Source: Geobacter sp. UBA698 (GTDB lineage Bacteria; Desulfobacterota; Desulfuromonadia; Geobacterales; Pseudopelobacteraceae). Taken from it: a stretch of DNA of 11,735 nt. The stretch is taken from contig DBMM01000046.1 in NCBI GenBank assembly GCA_002298925.1, forward strand, positions 1-11,735, in the 5' to 3' direction. Of the stretch, positions 1 to 5,237 are shown one piece after another; within the stretch, counting starts at the first letter, position 1, and every line of letters starts with the position of its first letter. The notes under the pieces were generated by a model that made no database searches, had not been told where the DNA came from, and saw only the letters and a list, made by a program, of their open reading frames with translations. Made by a program: the position numbers and the translations under genes.

Positions 1-140
1 CCTGACTCATTCACCAAATCCTCGGCCTTTAATAAATGCCCCGCAGAATGGACAATAATACAGATGCCAAAGTCCGCTGATAAACATTCGGTTTCATCTG
101 CTTCTGAACTTTCATCATAGGCGTAGACCTCAACAGGACC
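1..140 (-). other. Open frame running off the left edge, possible gene fragment
   Basis: The minus strand is open from just after a TGA at 141-143 to the window edge, giving 46 residues such as GPVEVYAYDESSEADE followed by a more hydrophobic stretch (FGICIIVHSAG). The frame has no ATG, GTG or TTG near its beginning, so a normal start is not visible. It could be the inner part of a degraded gene or simply chance. The amino acid mix looks protein-like, but I do not recognise it. An imperfect 11-base tandem repeat (GACCTCAACAG then GACCTCAACAA, about 125-146) lies across its beginning. Confidence 0.2.
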
Positions 141-163
141 TCAACAAACCTGCAACCGGGCCC

Positions 164-886
164 CTAGCCGTGGGCGATATTGATGGCGCGGGCCACGATC
201 ATCGCTATGATTGCCAGGGACATGGTGCTTTCGACCCCCATAACGAGTTTGACCCGCTTCGAATAAGGCATGGTGTCGGTCGGCGAGAAGGCGGTTGCGG
301 CCGTGAGCGACACATACACATAGTCGGGGAAGGTTGGCTTCCAGTTGGCGGGAGCCAGCCCTTGCTGATCGGATTGCTGCTGCGGGAAGACGAGGTCGGG
401 GAAATCCCGGTAGCCATCGGCACGCGCCTCGGGTCCATCGCCATCCAGCTCCCAGTACACGAAGGCGAAGACGGTGATGTTGACGACCCACAGCACAATG
501 CCCACGAGAAGCAGGCCGACCGGTTCGAGCGACGATTTCCCAACAAAGATTTCCCGCACGAGCCGAACCAGGCTGACGGCGTTAGCGATGATGAGCATAC
601 TGACAAGGCTCACCGCAAGCGCGCGCATGAGCGGGCTGGGTTCCGTCCGCGGAGGCAGGTAGACAGCCACGGAAGCGACCAGAAGCACCGCCGAAATAAC
701 CGGGAACAGCCAGACGGGGCTGAGGGAGAGGCTCCTGGCCACCCAGGCCTGGCCGGCTATGACCACTACAGCCGCGCCAAACGCTGGCCAGCGCGACTCG
801 GGGTCGGTCGGGATCTGCCACGACGGGACGGGCTCGCCGGTGGACGGTCGTTTTGGCTTCCGGTCGGCGTGCGGCCTGTAGACCAT
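164..886 (-). CDS. Multi-pass membrane protein with ion-channel-like pore motif (DUF1345-like)
   Basis: A 240-residue integral membrane protein. The start is firm: GGAGGAG lies 6 bases before the ATG at 886. After a basic, proline-rich cytoplasmic tail (1-33) come hydrophobic segments at about 34-51, 57-76, 88-110 and 122-145. A polar acidic loop (146-187, rich in D and Q) follows, and a last helix spans about 213-236. Between loop and last helix is YVYVSLTAATAFSPTDTMP (189-207). Its layout, a short aromatic helix, a Ser/Thr-rich turn, then a final helix, resembles the pore-helix and filter of two-TM potassium channels, though the filter sequence TVGYG is absent. Proteins with this ending are common, uncharacterised inner-membrane proteins. 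Channel function is inference. It is divergent from the toxin-antitoxin pair, with a 135-base gap. No terminator with a U-tract is seen after its stop. Confidence 0.8.
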   Translation of the reverse strand: MVYRPHADRKPKRPSTGEPVPSWQIPTDPESRWPAFGAAVVVIAGQAWVARSLSLSPVWLFPVISAVLLVASVAVYLPPRTEPSPLMRALAVSLVSMLIIANAVSLVRLVREIFVGKSSLEPVGLLLVGIVLWVVNITVFAFVYWELDGDGPEARADGYRDFPDLVFPQQQSDQQGLAPANWKPTFPDYVYVSLTAATAFSPTDTMPYSKRVKLVMGVESTMSLAIIAMIVARAINIAHG

Positions 887-917
887 GGAATTCTCCTCCG
901 CAACAGGGCTAAGATTG

Positions 918-951
918 ACCCGTCATCGGCGGGCTTTGCCGATGGTTGGGT
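918..951. repeat. Inverted repeat (hairpin) ending in GTTGGGT
   Basis: CATCGGC (924-930) and GCCGATG (938-944) are perfect inverted arms around a 7-base loop. Outside them, ACCC (918-921) can pair with GGGT (948-951), giving an extended, slightly bulged hairpin. It sits in the divergent region between the membrane protein (minus) and the toxin (plus). It would lie in the 5' leader of the membrane-protein mRNA, about 30 bases before its start codon, so it could be an mRNA structure or a protein-binding site. The right arm finishes with GTTGGGT, which fits the GTTRRRY core pattern of integron attC sites. The left counterpart does not fit RYYYAAC exactly. Confidence 0.5.
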
Positions 952-1021
952 ATGGCATTTTTATAAGCAAACCAGATACTTGAACTAACTATTTGACAAT
1001 ATGTAGCCGCAAGGACACAAT

Positions 1022-1318
1022 ATGCCTATGGTAGAAATTCGCAAAACCGAACAGTTTGCCAAATGGCTTGATAACCTGAGCGATATCCGTGCCAAGGCTC
1101 GCGTACTCGTAAGAATTGAACGTCTCGCCTCGGGGAACGCGGGGGACGTAAAACCGGTTGGTGAAGGCATCTCGGAAATGCGGATCGCCTACGGCCCCGG
1201 TTACCGGGTGTACTTTACAAAACGCGGCAGCGAATTGATCATTCTTTTGGCTGGTGGCGATAAAAGCAGTCAATCCGCTGATATCAAGGTTGCGTTACGT
1301 CTTGCCCGCGATCTATAG
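1022..1318 (+). CDS. RelE/ParE superfamily toxin, HigB-type (phage Gp49-like addiction module killer)
   Basis: A 98-residue toxin of the type II RelE/ParE fold. The family's usual length is 95-120 residues and this appears complete. The N-terminal half (VEIRKTEQFAKWLDNL, then a basic helix RAKARVLVRIERL) and the core strand pattern EMRIAYGPGYRVYF followed by a hydrophobic strand ELIILLAGG are typical of the Gp49-like 'addiction module killer' group. Known relatives are ribosome-dependent mRNA endonucleases held inactive by a partner antitoxin; that activity is assumed here from family. AAGGA at 1011-1015 lies 6 bases before the ATG at 1022, which supports that start over the ATG at 1028. The antitoxin gene begins 9 bases after its stop, so the two are one transcript. 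Toxin-first order is the usual arrangement for HigBA-like pairs. Confidence 0.9.
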   Translation: MPMVEIRKTEQFAKWLDNLSDIRAKARVLVRIERLASGNAGDVKPVGEGISEMRIAYGPGYRVYFTKRGSELIILLAGGDKSSQSADIKVALRLARDL

Positions 1319-1327
1319 GAGTTGAAA

Positions 1328-1621
1328 ATGAAAAAAACCTCAACCAGTCGTTATGATGTCGCCGAGCATCTCCAAACTCCGGAAGAAATGGCTGCCTATC
1401 TTGAAGCAAGCCTCGAAGAGGCTAACGGCGATGCGGCCTTTATCGCTAAGGCACTTGGTGACATCGCGCGAGCAAAAGGTATGTCTCAAGTTGCGCGCGA
1501 CGCCGGCCTTTCCCGCGAAAGTCTCTATAAGGCGCTTTCAGGGGAACGAATCCCCGGTTTCGATACTATCCTTAAAATCGTTGCGGCGCTCGGTCTTAAA
1601 CTGCACGCAGAAGCTAGATAG
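1328..1621 (+). CDS. HigA-type antitoxin with helix-turn-helix (addiction module antidote)
   Basis: A 97-residue partner of the upstream toxin. AGGAG at 1317-1321 is 6 bases from the ATG at 1328, so I choose that ATG rather than the TTG at 1322. The N-terminal part (SRYDVAEHLQTPEEMAAYLEASLEEA) is the acidic segment expected to wrap the toxin. The C-terminal half holds an XRE-like helix-turn-helix, about 52-72 (MSQVARDAGLSRESLYKALS), followed by a dimer-helix region ending at LGLKLHAEAR. The sequence matches the 'probable addiction module antidote' family closely in length and layout. By family, it should neutralise the toxin and repress the shared promoter. The operator is not obvious in 952-1010, where only weak promoter-like hexamers (a TTGACA at 993-998 too close to the start) are seen. 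Confidence 0.9.
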   Translation: MKKTSTSRYDVAEHLQTPEEMAAYLEASLEEANGDAAFIAKALGDIARAKGMSQVARDAGLSRESLYKALSGERIPGFDTILKIVAALGLKLHAEAR

Positions 1622-1639
1622 AGCTTTAATCGTCAGACC

Positions 1640-1906
1640 TTATTGTTTTTTCGTCTTGAAAATGGCCCCCAAACGAGTCATCAAGTTAAATCCAATTCCC
1701 TTGTACTGCTCATCAGTCAACTCTGATTCGATAACCTTATCTTTGTCAGAGGTGTTCCAAGTATAAACGGTCCTAAAGTCCCATCACATCAGGCTTTCTT
1801 CGGTTTCTGATTCAATGTCGTCAATAATCAGCCGTAACTTGTCACCTTCAGCTCTAATACAAGCAACAACGCCATCTGCTGCTCGCTTTCTATCATCCGT
1901 TTCCAT
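1640..1906 (-). pseudogene. Small unknown gene interrupted by one in-frame TGA
   Basis: Reading the minus strand from the ATG at 1906 gives 40 codons (METDDRKRAADG... ending SETEESLM), then TGA at 1784-1786. The same frame continues for 47 more residues (WDFRTVYTWNTSDKDK..., ending RLGAIFKTKKQ) to a TAA at 1640-1642. Both halves have the same charged, acidic character and no frame change, so they look like one 88-codon gene with a single nonsense codon. I do not recognise the family. GGTGAG lies 14 bases upstream of the ATG, so initiation is uncertain; a TTG two codons earlier is better spaced. The gene converges on the antitoxin with 18 bases between stops. A sense reading of TGA (Trp or selenocysteine) cannot be excluded from sequence, but a decayed gene or a sequencing error is more likely. 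Confidence 0.45.
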
Positions 1907-1935
1907 TTTCAACCATTTTTCTCACCCAACGTTAT

Positions 1936-1971
1936 TCACCAGTTCACGCGCGCACGCGCCTGAACTGGTGA
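1936..1971. repeat. Strong 11-bp inverted repeat with alternating CG centre
   Basis: TCACCAGTTCA (1936-1946) is matched perfectly by TGAACTGGTGA (1961-1971). The 14 bases between them are alternating G and C and can pair further as GCGC with GCGC around a 4-base loop, after one mismatch. It lies between the stop of a remnant (1973-1975) and the start of the small broken gene on the minus strand. Neither side carries a U-tract, so a simple terminator is not supported. On the minus strand the hairpin is followed, 5 bases later, by GTTGGGT (1924-1930), which fits an integron attC core (GTTRRRY). The matching RYYYAAC on the other side is absent, so this is at best a degenerate attC. A REP-like palindrome is an alternative. 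Confidence 0.6.
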
Positions 1972-1972
1972 T

Positions 1973-2216
1973 CTACCTAAATGGAACATTTCTCCTGGAC
2001 CGGCATCGAACTTCTTGTCGAGGTCCTGGCTTCGACTCCACTTTAGCTATACCGCTTCCGTCCTGTTTTTCACTTTTGGTTTTCGCCTCCGGCGGCGTTT
2101 CGTTCTCTTCCGTTGCGATGCCCTGCTTTCTTCAGTGAGTCCGGCGACAGCAGCACCGACGACTGCTGCTTTGCCTGAGCTTCCCACCAGTCGAGCTGTT
2201 TGACACGCAAAAAAGG
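1973..2216 (-). pseudogene. Frameshifted remnant of an unknown gene
   Basis: The minus strand is open from 2216 with no start codon at its head and encodes a protein-like stretch (RVKQLDWWEAQAKQQ, then SSVLLSPDSLKKAG). At about 2121-2123 (GGG) the plausible reading moves by one base. The new frame gives IATEENETPPEAKTKSEKQD and further charged residues, ending RSRRNVPFR and a TAG at 1973-1975. The hydrophilic, Lys/Glu-rich composition across the shift suggests a real C-terminal region that lost its 5' part and gained a one-base insertion. I do not recognise the family. Chance remains possible, as neither frame alone would be called a gene. The remainder of 1907-2265 holds only the palindrome and the terminator-like element. 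Confidence 0.3.
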
Positions 2217-2267
2217 TCAGGCTGGTTTTTACTGTTGTATTCCGATAGAATAGCCTGTTGCCTTTTT
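2209..2267 (-). terminator. Terminator-like hairpin after the Atl gene
   Basis: On the minus strand AAAAAGG then CAGGCT pairs with AGCCTG then CCTTTTTT. The loop between them is long and itself contains TATTC/GAATA. The 3' arm ends in six T, as for a Rho-independent terminator, and the 5' arm overlaps the Atl stop codon. The stem is symmetric enough to work in both directions. The bulges and long loop make it imperfect. Confidence 0.45.
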
Positions 2268-2628
2268 AATCCCCTTCCTCCGGCAAATGTGGCCGCCATA
2301 GGAAACGCTCAAGGGGAATACGTCCGCTGGCATCAAAACTTATCTTCTCGTGTTCGAGACGCAGCCGTTGTTCCATGCCCGCGTCGCTGCCGCAGGAGCG
2401 GAGACTGATGCGCCCCTGGGCATTGACGACCCGATGCCAGGGGATGGTTGACCTGCCCGCAAGTGCGCTCAGGGCGTACCCCACCAGGCGCGCCCGGCCC
2501 GGCAGCCCCGCCAGGCTGGCGACCTGACCGTAGGTTGCCACGCTCCCCTCGGGGATACGGCCGACAACCGCGTAGATGGCGCGGTAGGTGTCGGAGGTTG
2601 TTGCCATGGGGTCTGGGGGATCAGACAT
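2266..2628 (-). CDS. atl: Alkyltransferase-like protein (Atl), MGMT family without the reactive cysteine
   Basis: A 120-residue protein of the O6-methylguanine-DNA methyltransferase DNA-binding family. GSVATYGQVASLAG (28-41), with the base-flipping Tyr33, and RARLVGYALSAL (46-57), carrying the arginine finger and recognition helix, are followed by PWHRVV (63-68). In true methyltransferases this is PCHRV. The Cys to Trp change is the diagnostic mark of Atl proteins such as E. coli YbaZ, which bind O6-alkylguanine and hand the lesion to nucleotide excision repair without removing the alkyl group. The N-terminal Ada/MGMT companion domain is absent, as usual for Atl. GGAG five bases before the ATG at 2628 supports the start. 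An ATG seven codons in is an alternative. It appears to be transcribed alone or after the DUF488 gene 104 bases upstream. Confidence 0.92.
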   Translation of the reverse strand: MSDPPDPMATTSDTYRAIYAVVGRIPEGSVATYGQVASLAGLPGRARLVGYALSALAGRSTIPWHRVVNAQGRISLRSCGSDAGMEQRLRLEHEKISFDASGRIPLERFLWRPHLPEEGD

Positions 2629-2732
2629 GGAAACTCCAAAGCCTCATAATCTTCCTGGAAACAGCAGCAACTGAGAGCTTTAGTTGGTAATAGTCAACCT
2701 GGTCCGACCCCAGGCCTCAGAGCACCGACAAA

Positions 2733-3092
2733 CTAAGAAACGACACCCAATCTTTTTTCAAGAAATGACCGGATTGCTACGGCATTGTTGTGCTCAATGT
2801 CATGCGCACTGTAGAGCAAGGTGATATCCTGCTTTCTTGCCTTATCCAGGAGGGGGCGCCAGGCTTCGCTGTTGGCCTCCAGTTCGGCATCGTAGCGCTG
2901 ACAGAATTCCTCCCACTTGGCCGGTTCATGCCCGAACCAGTGTCGCAAGGTATCGCTAGGGGCCACATCTTTCAGCCAGCCATCCATCGGGAGGTTATCT
3001 TTTTTCATGCCGCGCGGCCAGAGCCGATCCACAAGAAAGCGGGATCCGTCTTCCGGCTCATGCGGGTCATACACACGCTTGATTCGTATCAT
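2733..3092 (-). CDS. yeaO: DUF488 family protein (YeaO-like)
   Basis: A 119-residue cytoplasmic protein of the DUF488/YeaO family. The hallmarks are at both ends: IRIKRVYDPHEPEDGSRFLV then DRLWPRG (residues 2-28), a W-rich middle (DTLRHWFGHEPAKWEEF), and TLLYSAHDIEHNNAVAI (91-107). E. coli YeaO has the same blocks (KRVYDP, DGYRILVDRLWPRG, LTLLYSA) and almost the same length. No biochemical role is established for the family that I can name with confidence. The start at 3092 is supported by AGGAAGAG a few bases upstream. No membrane segment or signal peptide is seen. Following Atl in the same direction could mean shared transcription, but the 104-base gap is long enough for a separate promoter. 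I see no convincing promoter in it. Confidence 0.88.
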   Translation of the reverse strand: MIRIKRVYDPHEPEDGSRFLVDRLWPRGMKKDNLPMDGWLKDVAPSDTLRHWFGHEPAKWEEFCQRYDAELEANSEAWRPLLDKARKQDITLLYSAHDIEHNNAVAIRSFLEKRLGVVS

Positions 3093-3479
3093 GATCTCTT
3101 CCTTGATATTTTATTGGATACCATACTTATCTCGCTTGAATTCAATATGATGTCCACTAAACTCCGCTCATAGCACTGTGCCGACTCAATTTACTGCTGA
3201 GGAGAATCAGAGGCACTCCCCAATTAAGAAGTAACTTTGGGAAATGTCTCTATATATTCCTTTTTTGGGGGGGATTAATAATACGGGTTTTATGAGGGTA
3301 TTACAATAAGGATCGTTTCGAGATTTGCTCTTTTGTCAGGACGATGATCCTGGTATCGATCGGAATGAGCTCTGGGGATTCCAGCATGTCCACCACCTTT
3401 TCCAAGCTGCGGGCACCAGGTATGTTATCTATTCAACATTTACCCAAACAACCCTTCCTGTTTTCAACAAATCCATCTC
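3093..3479. other. Gene-poor intergenic stretch
   Basis: This 387-base stretch lies between the DUF488 start and the end of the second ABC gene. It carries the DUF488 ribosome-binding site, a TTGAATTCAA palindrome near 3133-3142, a run of six T followed by seven G at 3261-3273, and the orphan fragment at 3301-3432. No tRNA, terminator or recognisable regulatory RNA is visible. No clean promoter hexamer pair for the DUF488 gene could be identified. Confidence 0.5.
3301..3432 (-). pseudogene. Orphan 43-codon fragment, probable C-terminal remnant
   Basis: The minus strand, open after an in-frame TGA, encodes IDNIPGARSLEKVVDMLESP, then ELIPIDTRIIVLTKEQISK and a short tail to a TAA at 3301-3303. 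The alternation of amphipathic helix and hydrophobic strand reads like a real protein end. There is no ATG before codon 16 and no ribosome-binding site at a sensible distance. I do not recognise it. It lies just downstream of the ABC exporter genes in the same direction and may be what is left of a gene displaced by rearrangement. It could also be noise. Confidence 0.25.
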
Positions 3480-5237
3480 TTAAGCTGCTTCATCCAGCAG
3501 AATCCCGGACTGGTGCAGCTGCCAGTAGTGCCCTTGGCTCCTGAGTAGTTCGCTGTGGCTGCCGCTCTCCACAACCCTCCCCTGCTCAAGCACACAGATG
3601 GTATCCATCTGCTGTACGGTTGAAAGCCGATGGGCAATCACCAGCAGGGTGCGCCCACGGGAAACACGGTGAATGGCCTCCTGCAGTACCTCTTCGGTCC
3701 GGGAATCCAAACTGGCCGTGGCTTCGTCCAGTATCAGGATTTTGGGGGCAAAGACCAGTACCCTGGCAAAGGAGAGTAGCTGCCGTTCGCCGGCGGAGAG
3801 GGTGCTGGCCCGTTCCGACAGGATGGTTTCGTATCCCTGCGGCTGCCGCAGGATGAACGGTTCCGCGCCGACGGTCCGGCAGGCCTCCCGGACCCGCTCT
3901 TCCCCAATCTCTGTCTGAAAGAAACGGATGTTATCCATGATAGAGCCGGAAAAGAGCGTTACGTCCTGCTGCACGATGCCGACCGAACGACGCAGGGCCT
4001 CCAGCGGCCATTCCCGTACATCCGTGCCGTCGATAATCACCGCGCCAGCGGTTACATCATAGAATCTGGTTACCAGACTCATCAGCGATGATTTTCCCGC
4101 CCCGGTGGCGCCGACAAAACCGATCCGTTCTCCGGGTCTGATGGTGAGATGAATGTCGTGAATAACCGGGTGTCCCGTCTGATAGGCCAGGGAAGCACCA
4201 TCAAAGCGGATCAGTCCTTCGACCTGCGGTGCCGTGGCGCCGGGCACTTCCCTGATATCCGGAACCTCCTGAAGGGTACGGGCGATGCGCTCGGTGGCCA
4301 CGATGGAGGATTGCAGGGTATTCATCTGTTGGGAGATGGTATTGATCGGCTGGAAAAAGCGCCGGATGTAGCCCACAAAGGCGTACAGCACCCCGAACGA
4401 GATCGTGCCGCCGATCACCCCCCGGCCGCCGAACCAGATCAGGGCGGCAATGCCCAGGTCACCGATCAGTTCAGTAATATTGAAGAACAGCAGAAAGAGA
4501 CGGTTTTCTTGAATGGTGGCCTCCAGCAGCGCCCGGTTGCGTTCATCGAAGCGTCTCTGCTGCTTGGCCTCCTGATGAAAGATCTGCACAACGGACATGC
4601 CGCTCAGGTTCTCGGCCAGAAAGGCGATGGCCTGACCCAGGCGGTTGCGGATCTCGGTATTGACCCTGCGAATCTTGCGCTGGAAATAGACCGCCAGCGC
4701 CACCACCAGCGGGATCAGCAGAAAGCAGTACAGGGCGATGGTCACATGCAGATGCAGCATGAAGCCCATGATCAGCACCAGAGAGCAACCACCCCGCAGT
4801 GTGTTGGCCAGGAACTGGGTGAAAAAATTGTTGAGCGCTTCGGTGTCGCTGACCACGTTGGTAACGATGCGTCCAGCGCTGTTCAGGTCGAAGTAACGCA
4901 AGGCCAGGCGTTGAATGTGCGTAAAGAGGTCACAGCGTATTTCCCGGACCATCGCTTGACCCGCCTGTTGCAGCAGGACATCCTGGTACCAGGTCAGCCC
5001 GAAGGCCACGAGCACCAGCCCAAGATAGGCGGCCGCCATACGCAGGATGGCGGCAGAGTCAGGCTGAGCAACGGTCACATAACGGTCGATGACCTCCTTG
5101 ACCAGATAGGGCTGAACCAGGTCGATCAGTACCACCGCGATAACCAGCATAACAACGAAGGTCAGTCTCAGGCGATGCCGTCTGATATAGGGATAAAGGG
5201 TTTGCAGCGTACCCTGTACCTCTGATGCGCCGTTCAT
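3480..5237 (-). CDS. ABC exporter half-transporter, catalytic-site subunit (MdlB/TM288-type)
   Basis: A 585-residue type I ABC exporter half: six-helix membrane domain (about 22-310) followed by the nucleotide-binding domain (about 340-575). Visible motifs are Walker A GATGAGKS (376-383), Q-loop VQQDVTLF (422-429), signature LSAGE (480-484), Walker B LILDEATASLD (501-511) with the catalytic Glu505, and switch His536. The signature departs from LSGGQ while the Walker B Glu is intact. The partner gene has the opposite pattern, so the two should form one asymmetric heterodimer in the inner membrane. The start codon lies inside the end of the partner gene (ATGA overlap, 4 bases). A strong GGAGGAG is embedded in that gene's last codons, a layout typical of translational coupling. 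E. coli MdlB and Thermotoga TM288 are the closest type examples. Substrate unknown; lipid, peptide and drug export are all known in the family. Confidence 0.93.
   Translation of the reverse strand: MNGASEVQGTLQTLYPYIRRHRLRLTFVVMLVIAVVLIDLVQPYLVKEVIDRYVTVAQPDSAAILRMAAAYLGLVLVAFGLTWYQDVLLQQAGQAMVREIRCDLFTHIQRLALRYFDLNSAGRIVTNVVSDTEALNNFFTQFLANTLRGGCSLVLIMGFMLHLHVTIALYCFLLIPLVVALAVYFQRKIRRVNTEIRNRLGQAIAFLAENLSGMSVVQIFHQEAKQQRRFDERNRALLEATIQENRLFLLFFNITELIGDLGIAALIWFGGRGVIGGTISFGVLYAFVGYIRRFFQPINTISQQMNTLQSSIVATERIARTLQEVPDIREVPGATAPQVEGLIRFDGASLAYQTGHPVIHDIHLTIRPGERIGFVGATGAGKSSLMSLVTRFYDVTAGAVIIDGTDVREWPLEALRRSVGIVQQDVTLFSGSIMDNIRFFQTEIGEERVREACRTVGAEPFILRQPQGYETILSERASTLSAGERQLLSFARVLVFAPKILILDEATASLDSRTEEVLQEAIHRVSRGRTLLVIAHRLSTVQQMDTICVLEQGRVVESGSHSELLRSQGHYWQLHQSGILLDEAA

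Noticed and set aside
170..988. Long plus-strand open frame opposite the membrane protein
   Set aside because: It is an antisense shadow: rich in His, Arg and Asp, has no ribosome-binding site and resembles no family, while the opposite strand has a strong start and helices.
993..998. TTGACA as -35 for the toxin-antitoxin promoter
   Set aside because: The matching -10 position would fall on the ribosome-binding site and start codon, so it cannot serve a normal leadered transcript.
1611..1626. AAGCT/AGCTT inverted repeat across the antitoxin stop as a terminator
   Set aside because: Only 5 bp, with no T-run directly after it; too weak to call.
1815..2138. 107-codon plus-strand open frame
   Set aside because: Serine/Phe-rich sequence without a ribosome-binding site; it crosses the palindrome and lies antisense to a more protein-like minus-strand reading.
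3261..3273. Six T followed by seven G, possible phase-variation tract
   Set aside because: It lies in non-coding DNA with no gene or promoter that its length could switch; it may also be a sequencing-sensitive homopolymer.
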